Shown piece after piece: positions 43,593 to 53,641 of a DNA stretch of 62,078 nt. The stretch lies in NCBI GenBank assembly GCA_964617665.1, contig CAZUAH010000015.1, positions 1 to 62,078 of the forward strand, given 5' to 3'. Each line of letters starts with the position of its first letter. The first letter of the stretch is position 1. Under the pieces are notes generated by a model, which saw only the letters and a list, made by a program, of their open reading frames with translations, ran no database searches and was not told where the DNA came from. The stretch comes from JADHUC01 sp964617665. Lineage in GTDB: Bacteria; Planctomycetota; Planctomycetia; Pirellulales; Pirellulaceae. Position numbers and translations under genes: made by a program.

Positions 43593-45698
43593 TCACAACG
43601 CTCGTTTGATGAATATCTGAGTACTTGCGTCATCGCTCATCTGCGTTTCGAGTGTGATTCTCAGCACGATCTTGGAATCCTGGACGATCTGCGCATGGCG
43701 GTTGAGGAGGTAGATTTCTCCCTCATTGACGGCCGAGAGGACTTTCTCGTGTACGGCATGGCCATCGTAGAAGACTCGGATGTCCTTGATTGTGGTTACG
43801 GGCTTGCCCAGATCGTCAAACCGCAATACGAATTGTCCAGGTTCATCGATAAAATCCGAAATATCCAGCTCGATTTGAGCTTCGCCCTCGGTGAACGCGT
43901 CGGGCCCGACGATGCCGCACTTCTGCCAAGCATCTCGGGTGTCCGGGCCAAACAGTTGCCACTCGACAATCGCCGGATAGTGATTAGCCTTCAGCAAGTG
44001 GAGCCGCCAGTATTGTGCGTTTATCGGCTCGAACTTCCTATTGTAGTCCGAGCCCATCTCGGTGTCTTTGAAAGCAGGCTTCCAGGCCTCATCCTGGCCG
44101 TTGCGGTACTCCAACAGGAATTCCTCGGTTCGGTTCCACGGTTCGTTGATGGCCGTCTCATCGACGGCGAGCTTCCGGCCAAGGTCCAATTCGACCCAAC
44201 ATTCGTAGGGAGCGTTCACTCTCTCGCTCACGCCCCACCACGTACCGGCATTGCCGTCGCAGATCTTGCCTGCCACGTACGGAACGCTATGTTCATCGCT
44301 CGCGGTGGCTTTGGCGCCTTGTGACAGAGCGTTCGTTTTCGATTCATAGAGAAAGCGATTGTCGCCTTCGACGAAGTACGCCTTGAAATCGCGGACGATT
44401 GGCTCGTTCACATTGCTCGTGATCCGCAGCGTGAGCTTCGTAAGCTCGACCGGCTCGAACATCACGATTCGTTTGCGTCCCACGGCTGTGCCACGGTTGA
44501 TCTCGATCCACTGTCCGTCGACCGTGCGTCCTTCGACGACAAACTCGCGAATGCGATGCCCTTGGCGATAGTCCTCCATGATCATGAACTGGTTTGTCAT
44601 TGTCGGCTTGTCGAATCGGATTGTGTGCACCAGCCCGCGACCACTGGTCTCCCCCAACGGATTGCTGAAGCGTCTCCGGAGTTCCGCGCCAAGCTCCCTG
44701 TATCGCACTATGTCCCCTTCGGGAATGAGCCCGTCCGTGTTCGGCGTGCTGTTCAGAAGAAACGTCGCCCCGCGGCCGACGGATCGGTAGTAGAGCGAAA
44801 CCAGGTGCTCAAGTGGCTTGCGTTTGCTCTCGTTGTGTTTACTCCAGAACCAATTGTGGTCGTACAGCGTGGTATCGCATTCCAGCGGCGCCCAGACGTC
44901 GCCGTCGGGATCGCCATGCACTGCGGTAGAGACTCCTGTGTCGAGGTCCTTCTTCGTGAGCGTGTTCCAGCCCGGGTAGGGCGCGACACCGCTTTCGGTT
45001 CCGACCCAGCGCAGATTGGCATGAGGGCCTTGAAGGTAGACAACTCGGTCGCCGACATACTCCTGGAACACATCACCCAGCGGCACATAACAACTGCCAT
45101 CGAACCAGAGCTCGATGATATTGTCGCTGTGACGGCTCAGCACCTCGGTCCATTGCGTCTGCAGCACTCGGTTGTATGCCTCCTGTTTGGCGCGATCGCT
45201 CGTTCTGCCTCCCGAGCCGATCCGGGCGCCCCACTGGTCGTCGCCGGGATAGATGTACATCCCGAGTTTCAGCCCGTGCCTCTTACAGACGGCAGCAACC
45301 TCGTCGACAAGGTCTCCCTTGCCATCTTTCCAGGCGATGTTCTTGACGCTGTAATCCGACGTCTCCGTCTGCCACCAGCAGAAGCCGCCCGTGTGCTTGG
45401 CCACGAACAGAATCTCCTTCGCGCCCCACGATTTCGCAGCCTCGCACCACTGGTCCACATCCAGTTCTGGCAGCTTCATGTCCTTCAAGTCGGTTGTGTG
45501 GTTGTCATATTCCCGTCCCTGCCAAGTACACGGATCGAGACAGACAAACATGATCCGTTCCTGCTCGTGGTACGCGTACTGAGCAGCCGACGGCTTGGCG
45601 AGCACGGCTACCCGAGCGTCGGTTTCTTGCTCCGCCGCACGCACCGCCGTCGAACTGAGTCCAACAGCGGCTGCCAAGAGAAACGCCGCAGCTCTCAT
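43593..45698 (-). CDS. GH29-like alpha-L-fucosidase with F5/8C-type modules
   Basis: 701 aa with a signal peptide (FLLAAAVGLSSTAVRA). The catalytic barrel shows LFVAKHTGGFCWW (about 97-109) and the nucleophile motif ELWFDGS with D200, both typical of GH29. About residues 340-700 are two or three beta-sandwich regions resembling F5/8C modules (CWVELDLGRKLAVDETAIN). AGGAG precedes ATG 45698, which is only 9 bp after the stop of the GH95-like gene, so the two are cotranscribed. The expected substrate is alpha-L-fucosides in algal or mucin-like polysaccharides. Confidence 0.82.
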   Translation of the reverse strand: MRAAAFLLAAAVGLSSTAVRAAEQETDARVAVLAKPSAAQYAYHEQERIMFVCLDPCTWQGREYDNHTTDLKDMKLPELDVDQWCEAAKSWGAKEILFVAKHTGGFCWWQTETSDYSVKNIAWKDGKGDLVDEVAAVCKRHGLKLGMYIYPGDDQWGARIGSGGRTSDRAKQEAYNRVLQTQWTEVLSRHSDNIIELWFDGSCYVPLGDVFQEYVGDRVVYLQGPHANLRWVGTESGVAPYPGWNTLTKKDLDTGVSTAVHGDPDGDVWAPLECDTTLYDHNWFWSKHNESKRKPLEHLVSLYYRSVGRGATFLLNSTPNTDGLIPEGDIVRYRELGAELRRRFSNPLGETSGRGLVHTIRFDKPTMTNQFMIMEDYRQGHRIREFVVEGRTVDGQWIEINRGTAVGRKRIVMFEPVELTKLTLRITSNVNEPIVRDFKAYFVEGDNRFLYESKTNALSQGAKATASDEHSVPYVAGKICDGNAGTWWGVSERVNAPYECWVELDLGRKLAVDETAINEPWNRTEEFLLEYRNGQDEAWKPAFKDTEMGSDYNRKFEPINAQYWRLHLLKANHYPAIVEWQLFGPDTRDAWQKCGIVGPDAFTEGEAQIELDISDFIDEPGQFVLRFDDLGKPVTTIKDIRVFYDGHAVHEKVLSAVNEGEIYLLNRHAQIVQDSKIVLRITLETQMSDDASTQIFIKRAL

Positions 45699-45707
45699 GT
45701 TCTTCTC

Positions 45708-48335
45708 CTATTGAGGCAGGAACACCAACTCCTCGTCGGCTCGCGTCTCCACCGCTACGACGCCGCGCGCGTCGGGCGTCAGTACAACCGGGGCATCGGC
45801 GGCGCGCCGTACAGCGATGGCGGACCATGGGCTAAGCAGTCGCAAAGTCCCACCAACCGTGGAAGTGACATCTACCCGTGTCACGCACCCATTCTTCTGC
45901 GCCGCGCTCACCAGGAACCCGCCGTGGGCTCTCAGGCGAGTGAACTCGGCATCCCGGTCTTCAGGCCAGCAGGGGAACACCCTGATAGCCTGCCCGACGC
46001 TCTGCATTAAAAACTCGTTCACCAAGCCGGCGATCCCAATCATCTCTCCCATGAAAGTGCCGTGCGCGTGCCCTTGCCAGATGAACAAGCCGTTGGGGAG
46101 TTCGCGTGACACGAACCACTTCTTCGCGTCCGTTACCGCCTCTGGCATGGACAGGCGGGCCTTTGCGATATTGAACATGACGTGCGAGTTATTGCCATTG
46201 AAGCCGGTCATCCTGATCGTGCGTCTGAATAACTCCTTTGTGGGCTCAGGAGAGAACCAAGTCACCTGATCCCCCGGAAACACAGGGGCTGCGGGGACGG
46301 TAATGTTGTGTACGCCGATGTGAGCGCCGCCTTCCCAGTCGACGACAATCTCGTCGCCGTTGTGCACGATAGTAGGATAATCATCCAACAATGCCTTGTA
46401 CTTTCGGCATTGGCCAACCAGTTCCGCGTCCCGCTCCAATTCGCCGGCAGCCTGTATGAACGCGTCAAAGGTGTAGTGAACGTAAGCGATATCGAAAGGG
46501 CAGTTGTTGATTCCCATGGGGCCATGCTCGGGACTGTATGACGGCCCCAGCAGGATTTTGCCTTTGGCGTCTTTTTTGCACCGCTCCATAAAGGAGACAT
46601 AGAAACGAGCTCCTTCTCGCAGAGTGGGGTAGATCTTCTCTTCCAAGTACGCCGGGTCCGGCTCGCAGAGATGCTTCTGCCACATGCTCTGAATCGTCAT
46701 CCCAACCAGACCGATCGTCAGCCCCCAGGGATTCATTGACATTTGACGTTTGTTCTTGCTCTTGCAGGCGGCCGGATCGGGCTCATGAAGGAACGAGCTG
46801 ATGGGGAAAAACACGCCGTCGATACCATAGGTGACATCCGCGAGGTACTTGAACCGCGGGAGCATGTCGTTCACGTAGGAGATCCACGGGTCTGCCAGCT
46901 CAGGCTGGTTGCATGCGGGCAAGGGCCAGAACGCCTGCCATGAGTTGTAATTGTGATGGTAATCAGCATGCCAAGGGGTTGCATCGGTGGCCAAGGGCGG
47001 CATGAGGCCCACCGGCGCGGCACCGGGCTTGCATACCGTATTGGCAAAGTAGAGCATGCGATACCACCAACGCTGCAGGTCCTGATCGGCAAGCCGGACA
47101 CCGCTGCGAGACCAGTAAGCCTCCCAAGCTTGCTCGTGCGCCGCAATGAGCTTGGTCTCTTCCTGCCTAATCGTGTCGCCGGCCAGGGCGATCGCCCTTT
47201 CGAGCACATCACCGGTTCCGCGATCGAAAGAAGTGACCAGCGACACGGCCTTGAGGTCGTCTTTGCCGGCCACTGCCAACGCGTATTCCATGCCCCCGTA
47301 GTCGACGTCGCCGGGCATCACCATGTGCAACCACGTCAAACCGTCCGTGTCGCCAGTTTTTGCGAGAGGGAGCGTGGGCGCTGAGATGGGTTCAAGGGTC
47401 ACCGGGTGAGGGCCGCGGATCAAAACCACATTGCGATCCGATAGAACGCGGATCGTCGTGTTGGGCTGTTCGGGTTGCCTCATGGTGACGACGGCCCGTC
47501 GCAAGTCCAAGGTCGCCCGTGCGGTCCCTTCCGGAGGTGACAGGTCGATGGGCTTGTCACCCTTCGTTCCTGACAGGCAAAGCCCTTCGATCCGATTCTC
47601 TGCCCGTTTCCCGTCCGACGTCCTGGCGTAAACCTCTATCCGGGCTACGGGCGATGACGGGAACGCCAAGTCCACGTCGGTCATTTCCGACGGAGACCGT
47701 TTCCAGCCCGACGCCAGCACGGCTTTGCCCGCGTTGTCGTACACGTTGACATAGTAGGAGGCGTTGCGACTTCCCTTGAGCTCGAGGCGGCAAGTCGAGG
47801 CGTCTGCCGGTGTGGCCAGCGTCACGCTGTATCCTGTGGACGCGCCCTGGGCGCCGGCGACATGCATAATGACTCCTGCCGCATCTTCGGCAGACGAAAA
47901 CCCGTGTTGTGCGGCCCTGCGAATGCATGACCACGAAACGCCCGCCTTGCCGCCGCCAGCACCGAGACGCAACGCAGCGGCGCAGCGCGGGTGGGGATAA
48001 GGCTTGCTGTAGCTTGGCGGCGCACCGGTCGATCCAGTGACCTTGCCGGTCGCGACATCGACGCTTGGTAAAGGGCCATCTTCTGAAGTGTCGACCCGCG
48101 CGTCCCAGATGTCGTTCTTTGTAATCCGCATGGTCAGAACGCCGTCGCGTTCCCAGACAATCCCGTAGAGATCCCCGTTACCGACGATCAGGCTATCGCG
48201 GTGCGGATCGACCAGAGACGACACACTGACACCGGAATCTCTCAGTGTCACGGGGAACGGAACGTCCGCAGCGATTGCCATGCTGGTGTGCAGCAGGCCC
48301 ACGACAATCATCACTCCGTAGAATCCTCTGGCCAT
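45708..48335 (-). CDS. GH95-like glycoside hydrolase (875 aa)
   Basis: ATG 48335 is supported by GAGGAAGAA and by a signal peptide starting there (VMIVVGLLHTSMAIAA); the frame to 48467 is rejected. N-terminal residues form a beta-sandwich domain, with a discoidin-like insertion (SYYVNVYDNAGKAV). The (alpha/alpha)6-barrel part contains WHADYHHNYNSWQAFWPL and GPSYSPEHGPMG, which match the GH95 alpha-1,2-L-fucosidase/galactosidase plan. It sits in one transcript with the GH29-like gene. Family assignment is moderate; a related unclassified family is possible. Confidence 0.7.
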   Translation of the reverse strand: MARGFYGVMIVVGLLHTSMAIAADVPFPVTLRDSGVSVSSLVDPHRDSLIVGNGDLYGIVWERDGVLTMRITKNDIWDARVDTSEDGPLPSVDVATGKVTGSTGAPPSYSKPYPHPRCAAALRLGAGGGKAGVSWSCIRRAAQHGFSSAEDAAGVIMHVAGAQGASTGYSVTLATPADASTCRLELKGSRNASYYVNVYDNAGKAVLASGWKRSPSEMTDVDLAFPSSPVARIEVYARTSDGKRAENRIEGLCLSGTKGDKPIDLSPPEGTARATLDLRRAVVTMRQPEQPNTTIRVLSDRNVVLIRGPHPVTLEPISAPTLPLAKTGDTDGLTWLHMVMPGDVDYGGMEYALAVAGKDDLKAVSLVTSFDRGTGDVLERAIALAGDTIRQEETKLIAAHEQAWEAYWSRSGVRLADQDLQRWWYRMLYFANTVCKPGAAPVGLMPPLATDATPWHADYHHNYNSWQAFWPLPACNQPELADPWISYVNDMLPRFKYLADVTYGIDGVFFPISSFLHEPDPAACKSKNKRQMSMNPWGLTIGLVGMTIQSMWQKHLCEPDPAYLEEKIYPTLREGARFYVSFMERCKKDAKGKILLGPSYSPEHGPMGINNCPFDIAYVHYTFDAFIQAAGELERDAELVGQCRKYKALLDDYPTIVHNGDEIVVDWEGGAHIGVHNITVPAAPVFPGDQVTWFSPEPTKELFRRTIRMTGFNGNNSHVMFNIAKARLSMPEAVTDAKKWFVSRELPNGLFIWQGHAHGTFMGEMIGIAGLVNEFLMQSVGQAIRVFPCWPEDRDAEFTRLRAHGGFLVSAAQKNGCVTRVDVTSTVGGTLRLLSPWSAIAVRRAADAPVVLTPDARGVVAVETRADEELVFLPQ

Positions 48336-48504
48336 GTTCGTTCTTCCTCTCAGGGCCTGATTGCCTGCCAATGTTCCGTCTCCTCCCCGATCGTGTCGGT
48401 TGTCGTAAAGCAGCAAGTCAGAAGGGCCGCAATGACAATCGAACCTTCGGATTGTGTCGTCGTTCATATTTCATTTCTGTTGCGGCCGTTTTGTCAAGTT
48501 GCGT

Positions 48505-51396
48505 TCATTCCATCACGAACCAGGTGAAACCTTCGGGGCCAATCTCGACGGGGATTTCGATGTTGTGATCTCGGTTGAGTTTGTACGTGTTTGTCTCACC
48601 CGCCCGGTCTCGGGCCTCGGCCTTGTCGGTCAGCCCGGTGTAGTAGAGGTTGACGCGGATCGTTTTCTTCGCTGGTTCTCTGAGTGGGTTGAACACGACC
48701 AGCATTCCTTTGTGCTTGAGCTTGGGGTTGACGTGGAGCATCCAGTCCAGGTCGCGTCCATTGGCGCGGCGCCCATGCACGACGTCACTCTCTAGAATGT
48801 CGCGGTACTCCTTGAACCAGTCGACCCATTTCTTGACCAGCGCCTTCGTGCCGTCGGTGTCGTAGAGTCGCGGGCCTCGGTAGCAGGCCTGCACGCCCAT
48901 TCCTAGATTGCTGGCGAGCATGCGTTCGTAGTGGTCGCGGTGTTGATCGAGCGGTTCGATCGTCGCGGCCGCCCCGCCGCCGTGATATTGTGTTAGGGGC
49001 ACGAACATCCAACCCATGCTTGGCGTTTTGGTCCACGTGCCGTCGTAGATATTCTGCCGCGTGTGGATGACCTGCTGGGCGCGCGGCAAGGACCAGTTGG
49101 TTTCCCTGTATCCCATGCCGCATTTGTTCGATCCAGCCAAGTAGTAGTAGTCCGGCACGTTCAGGTAGACGCCGTTAGCGCGGCACCATTTATAGAAGTC
49201 GCTGATGATGCGCCATTGGGCCCACTGCGAGTCGTCAAGTCCCTTTTGCAGCGGTGGCCGTGCCGTCACGTCGACGTCACCCGGATAGGAACCGTCGTGT
49301 TCCAGCAGTGTGAAGCCTGTCTTGCCGAAGAAGTCGTAGAGTTTCCGAAAGTAGTCCTGGCCCCACTCGGACGTCAACGCGGGGCAGTTGCCGAAGGTTG
49401 GGGACGTGCCGGGCGGCGAGACGACGTCGTTGCCACCTCCGACACGCCGGGACGCCAGCAGCGAGTAGCCACCGATCTCGATGCCTTTCTTTTGGGCGTA
49501 CTCGGCGAGGCCTTTACACAACTCGATGTACTCGGGGCTGTCGTTTTCGATGTTGAATCCGCTGCCGAACGACAGGATCAGCATTTCGAATCCCACCTCG
49601 GCGCACTGATCGATTGCCCCTCGCACGGCGTCGGGGTTGGCCGTGCGCATGTGCATCATCAGCGGGTTCTCGGTGATCCACGGCGCGATCGTGCGGTACA
49701 TCTTTCGCAAAGCCAGCCCTCGCCGCTCGCGATCGGTCGAGTCGTACACTAATTCGAACGTACGGAACGATTCGAACACCCCGCTTGGTTCGATGTCCTT
49801 CGCGGGGCCGTACGTGGGTTCCACAACCAGCAAGCAAGGTGTCTCACGACGGTAATTCACCTGCGTGTGAAATTGGGGATCGCTCCGCCAGTGGACCACG
49901 TGGCGGTTCGAGTTGGCCGACTGGAATCCGCCGAAGGCCATGTCGGTCTCGACATGCAGCGACTGCGGCCGCGGCAAAGGAACGCCCTCGCGTTTTTCGA
50001 CCCAGTTGCTGCCCTCGACAACAGCCAACAGCTCGCTGGCCAATCGATCGACGGTGATTTTCTCGGCCGTCGGATTGTGCACCGTGATCCACTTGCTCAT
50101 CACGGGCACGCCGTCGTACAACTCGTAGTGCACCGATACGCGAACTCTCTCTGCCTCTTTCATCTTGGCCGTCTGTTCGGCCAGAGCCTCTTTGCTCATC
50201 TCGCCATAGGCAGCGAACTTCATCACACGCAAACGAACCAGATCGCCTTTCTCTCCGCCAAAGTCACTGCCGCCCCCGGTCCGATCAAGTTTTCCTAGGC
50301 GGACGGCCGACAGATCGCCCAAAGCCGCCGCATCGACAGTGTGAACCGTTCGCCACGTTCCATCGACTGGCTTGGCCTCCATTAGCAACACCCTATCCTC
50401 CAACCGCATTCGCAGCGACCACGGACGGCTGATGTCCAAAGGCTGTGCGTCGCCCAGACGGAGATGTTCGCTGCGCCCATCAAACGCGCCCAGATACGGT
50501 TTCTCTGAGCCGGCGTCGCCGCCCGGTCGGATATAGAACTTGACAGTGCCCGACTTGAACACCAGCGCCAGACCCGGTCCCCAGCTTGCACTGCGGTCGG
50601 TGCCGACATCGATGGTCGTTTCGACCAACCGTGTTCCTTCCGGCAAGTTGCGCTCGACGTAGACCGCGGTATTCGCAGGCGTGTAGATCTCGCCTACCTT
50701 TCCCTCATTCACGAACGAACTGCGTTCGTGGCTGTCGGAGACATGCGCCGTCCATGCTGCGTCCAGCGTCTTGAAATCGTCGGCGATCAGCTTCTCCCGC
50801 CCCTCGCCGCTGGACTGCGGACCGTCAGGGCCCAGCGGCGACGTTAGCGGCGCAGCGTAGTCCATACGGAGACAAACACCGTTGGGTGGCCATGTCGCCT
50901 CCGGCGCATGGTGCCGCACGCGTTTCCACGCAAAACGTTCAGCGGGCCGTCCCACGTGGAAGCCGACGAACCGGAACGCGTCAGGAGCCGCCCGCATCTG
51001 ATCGAGCCACTCAGGCAGGAGGTAGGCGTAATTCGGCTGGCCGGTCAAACCGCCGACCTCGTAGCGAACACCGTTGATCGTGACGATCGCCTCGGGCTTG
51101 ACGCCGCGAAGGATCGCCTGGCCGGTCATGAGATTGTCCAAGCCAACCGTCGCACCGTTGGGTGCAAAACGAAACGTTCGCCGCACCAGGCCATTGTCGA
51201 GTGCGATCTCATGCGGATGATCCGTACGATAGACGTCAGCCTTGTACGGCGAGCCGTCGATGAGCCAATCGGTCGGTGGCGCGGCAAGGGAGGCAGAAAG
51301 TTGCGGCAATCGCTCGACATCGTCCCGTGCAGGTGTGGCGGCGGTGGCCAACGGACCCAACGTGCACAACAACAGTGGGAAGGAAACGGATCGCAA
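48505..51396 (-). CDS. Large exported glycosidase-like protein, unassigned
   Basis: About 963 aa from TTG 51396, chosen because AGGAGATATCAA is its Shine-Dalgarno and the signal peptide (RSVSFPLLLCTLGPLATA) begins there; ATG 51432 would overlap the GH172 gene and is the alternative. N-terminal half: beta-rich, with a concanavalin-like segment around residues 200-370. C-terminal half: a barrel resembling clan GH-D, with LLEHDGSYPGDV (candidate catalytic Asp) and IEIGGYSLLASRR. The end has a small beta domain (KGMLVVFNPLREP). No exact family is claimed. Confidence 0.55.
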   Translation of the reverse strand: MRSVSFPLLLCTLGPLATAATPARDDVERLPQLSASLAAPPTDWLIDGSPYKADVYRTDHPHEIALDNGLVRRTFRFAPNGATVGLDNLMTGQAILRGVKPEAIVTINGVRYEVGGLTGQPNYAYLLPEWLDQMRAAPDAFRFVGFHVGRPAERFAWKRVRHHAPEATWPPNGVCLRMDYAAPLTSPLGPDGPQSSGEGREKLIADDFKTLDAAWTAHVSDSHERSSFVNEGKVGEIYTPANTAVYVERNLPEGTRLVETTIDVGTDRSASWGPGLALVFKSGTVKFYIRPGGDAGSEKPYLGAFDGRSEHLRLGDAQPLDISRPWSLRMRLEDRVLLMEAKPVDGTWRTVHTVDAAALGDLSAVRLGKLDRTGGGSDFGGEKGDLVRLRVMKFAAYGEMSKEALAEQTAKMKEAERVRVSVHYELYDGVPVMSKWITVHNPTAEKITVDRLASELLAVVEGSNWVEKREGVPLPRPQSLHVETDMAFGGFQSANSNRHVVHWRSDPQFHTQVNYRRETPCLLVVEPTYGPAKDIEPSGVFESFRTFELVYDSTDRERRGLALRKMYRTIAPWITENPLMMHMRTANPDAVRGAIDQCAEVGFEMLILSFGSGFNIENDSPEYIELCKGLAEYAQKKGIEIGGYSLLASRRVGGGNDVVSPPGTSPTFGNCPALTSEWGQDYFRKLYDFFGKTGFTLLEHDGSYPGDVDVTARPPLQKGLDDSQWAQWRIISDFYKWCRANGVYLNVPDYYYLAGSNKCGMGYRETNWSLPRAQQVIHTRQNIYDGTWTKTPSMGWMFVPLTQYHGGGAAATIEPLDQHRDHYERMLASNLGMGVQACYRGPRLYDTDGTKALVKKWVDWFKEYRDILESDVVHGRRANGRDLDWMLHVNPKLKHKGMLVVFNPLREPAKKTIRVNLYYTGLTDKAEARDRAGETNTYKLNRDHNIEIPVEIGPEGFTWFVME

Positions 51397-51407
51397 TTTG
51401 ATATCTC

Positions 51408-53504
51408 CTATGGCTGTTTCAATAGCACACAATCCAAACCAAAGAATGCCCCAGTACCCCGGGAGTTGGGATTCTTGCCGGCCAGTTGGACGCGGATCGT
51501 GATGACATTGCCCGCTGGCTCTACGACGCCAAGATCGACCTTGTCGATGGTCACTGGATCGGCCTCGTACAGATCGATCGGTTTGCCGACGGTTTTCGAG
51601 TTGACTGACAACTGCACAATGCCGAAATCATAGCTGCGGACCAAGTGCAGGACCACACGCCGCGACTTGTACTGTTCGGGGAACGTGAACTCGACAAAGT
51701 CACCATCCTGTCGTCCGGCCACAAAGTAGTGGGCTTGGCCGCTCATTCGTTTGGGTCGGAACTTGGGGTGGGGTACCTGTGGTCCGCTGCTCAAACCGTT
51801 GGAGTGGGCAGTGGGCTTGAGATCCTCGAATTCGATGGCGCCCTCGACGTGCCGAACTTCGCCAAGGCGAATCTGTTTGGATTGCTGATCCAACTCGACG
51901 AGCGACACAATCGGTCTAGCAGCGCGTTCGGCCTGGGGCGGACGGTTGTGCGTGGCGCCCGGCCTGGCGTACCACCACGTCACCGCCGAGTAGCCCAACA
52001 GGTTCCACGGATTGCGAATGCCGACGCCGAACGAGGCCTCCATGTCGAAACGCAGACGCCCAGTGAACGGAATGGCGTCCAGGCCGCGATGGCGCACACA
52101 AACGTTGAAGCCGCGAGTCCAGCCGTCCAAACCGCCGACGCGGACGTTGGCCAGGAAGGGATGGGAGAATTCGTCGTCGCGAGTCGGAACACGCCCGCCT
52201 GCCCAGCCGTAGTAGTCCTCGGTGCCAGTGCCGAAATGCGAGGGAAAGCTGCGCTGGTGGTCGTCATCGATGTAGATTTTCTCGTCGCCTTCGCCCCACC
52301 AACTACCGTTGGGATTCAGCACAGTCCACTGATCGCCAACCAACACACCCTGCCCACGGATGTCAATGAAATTCCAATCCTGGAACTCCGAGCCCTGAAC
52401 CACATCGTCGGGACGCCAGCTTGCGTGAAAGTGCATCGAGCAGTCGTCCCACTTCCATGGTTCGGCCGCAATGCGCACGTCAGCCTGCACCGGCTCGGAG
52501 CCCAAGTTGATCAGCTTCAGCTCCGCCGATGTTTCGTACGGCATTACCCAACGGCAGATCATCGAGCCCTCGCCGGTTACCTCCCGCGCGAAGGTCTTGA
52601 ACGGATGTATCGAGTCGGCGCACCCAAAGAAGTCGCCCACTGGGCACCAGATCGTTTGTTCGTCATCAAAGCGACCGATCAGCACGGTCGAACGCAGGTA
52701 ACTAGATTGGCTTTCTTCCGTGGGAGTAAGTCGGATTTCCAAGTAACGAATGGCCGCACTGCCGTCAGGCGTGGGAACCGCCATCTCATCGTTAGGTTCG
52801 AGCGTGCTGCGGACAAGGCTGGTCCTTTCCCCCGGTGGCGGTGCGCGAACAAGCGTCTTGCCAACGGCCGCCAGTTCTTGTTTCGCCGCCTCGTAGTCTT
52901 CTCGAGTGAACGTCTTCACCGCAGTGCCTTTTGGATAAGCACGATAGTTGACGATGTTGTAGAACGGCTTCTGGACCATCGTGATCTTGCAGCTCTGCGC
53001 GTAGGGGATCGGCAGATACAAATCACCGGCACGGGCCGTGAATTGAGCAAACGGTTCGCCGACGAAATCCTTGGCTGTGACCAGATGGATCAGCGGGCAG
53101 TCGACGATGGGCTTGTCCGCTCCGTCCAGGTAGATGCGGACATTGGGTCCCGTCCGTTCGTTGAAGTTGTAGTAGAAGAACGGCGTCCAGATGCGCGTCA
53201 GGCACCCTGGCCCATCGTGCTCCATCAGGATCCACTCGGTCTGGCCGTTGCGCTGCTCGGTGCGGATAAAGCCCACACCGTCCTGGTCCGCGAACCAACC
53301 AGGCTGATCCGGAGCGACAGAGGCCCGGTTGTAGCTGCTGGCCTGATGCTGCTTGTAGACTGGTTGCGGCCAACTCGCCAGCGCGTCGCGGTCGGCCATC
53401 TCGCCCAGCAAACTTCGCAAGCTGACTGCATCATCGCCCGACGCCGAGCATAGTGTTGCGGCCATCGAAGCCGCCCAAACGATCACGAACGACCAGGAGT
53501 TCAT
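51408..53504 (-). CDS. GH172 (former DUF2961) glycoside hydrolase
   Basis: 698 aa with a signal peptide (FVIVWAASMAATLCSAS). Family residues are clear: SYNRASVAPDQPGWFAD near the N-terminus, GPGCLTRIWTPFF, the WWGEGDEKIYIDD motif and GTGTEDYYGWAGG, which carry the two catalytic Glu of GH172. Characterised GH172 enzymes act on alpha-D-fructofuranose or D-arabinofuranose linkages. A truncated paralogue of its first 62 residues is at 60176-60376. GGAGAG supports ATG 53504. It is 138 bp downstream of the CHAT gene and 12 bp ahead of the next glycosidase. Confidence 0.85.
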   Translation of the reverse strand: MNSWSFVIVWAASMAATLCSASGDDAVSLRSLLGEMADRDALASWPQPVYKQHQASSYNRASVAPDQPGWFADQDGVGFIRTEQRNGQTEWILMEHDGPGCLTRIWTPFFYYNFNERTGPNVRIYLDGADKPIVDCPLIHLVTAKDFVGEPFAQFTARAGDLYLPIPYAQSCKITMVQKPFYNIVNYRAYPKGTAVKTFTREDYEAAKQELAAVGKTLVRAPPPGERTSLVRSTLEPNDEMAVPTPDGSAAIRYLEIRLTPTEESQSSYLRSTVLIGRFDDEQTIWCPVGDFFGCADSIHPFKTFAREVTGEGSMICRWVMPYETSAELKLINLGSEPVQADVRIAAEPWKWDDCSMHFHASWRPDDVVQGSEFQDWNFIDIRGQGVLVGDQWTVLNPNGSWWGEGDEKIYIDDDHQRSFPSHFGTGTEDYYGWAGGRVPTRDDEFSHPFLANVRVGGLDGWTRGFNVCVRHRGLDAIPFTGRLRFDMEASFGVGIRNPWNLLGYSAVTWWYARPGATHNRPPQAERAARPIVSLVELDQQSKQIRLGEVRHVEGAIEFEDLKPTAHSNGLSSGPQVPHPKFRPKRMSGQAHYFVAGRQDGDFVEFTFPEQYKSRRVVLHLVRSYDFGIVQLSVNSKTVGKPIDLYEADPVTIDKVDLGVVEPAGNVITIRVQLAGKNPNSRGTGAFFGLDCVLLKQP

Positions 53505-53641
53505 TTCAATCTCTCCAGTGGTTAGGACGGGGAGCCATCCAACTGTGGCCCTGCGCTGCAGGATATCGTGTTAGGATTGGCTTCCACGGAGGGGATCACG
53601 TTGACGCACAGTCTCTGGGTAGGGGCCGAACCGCATACGGT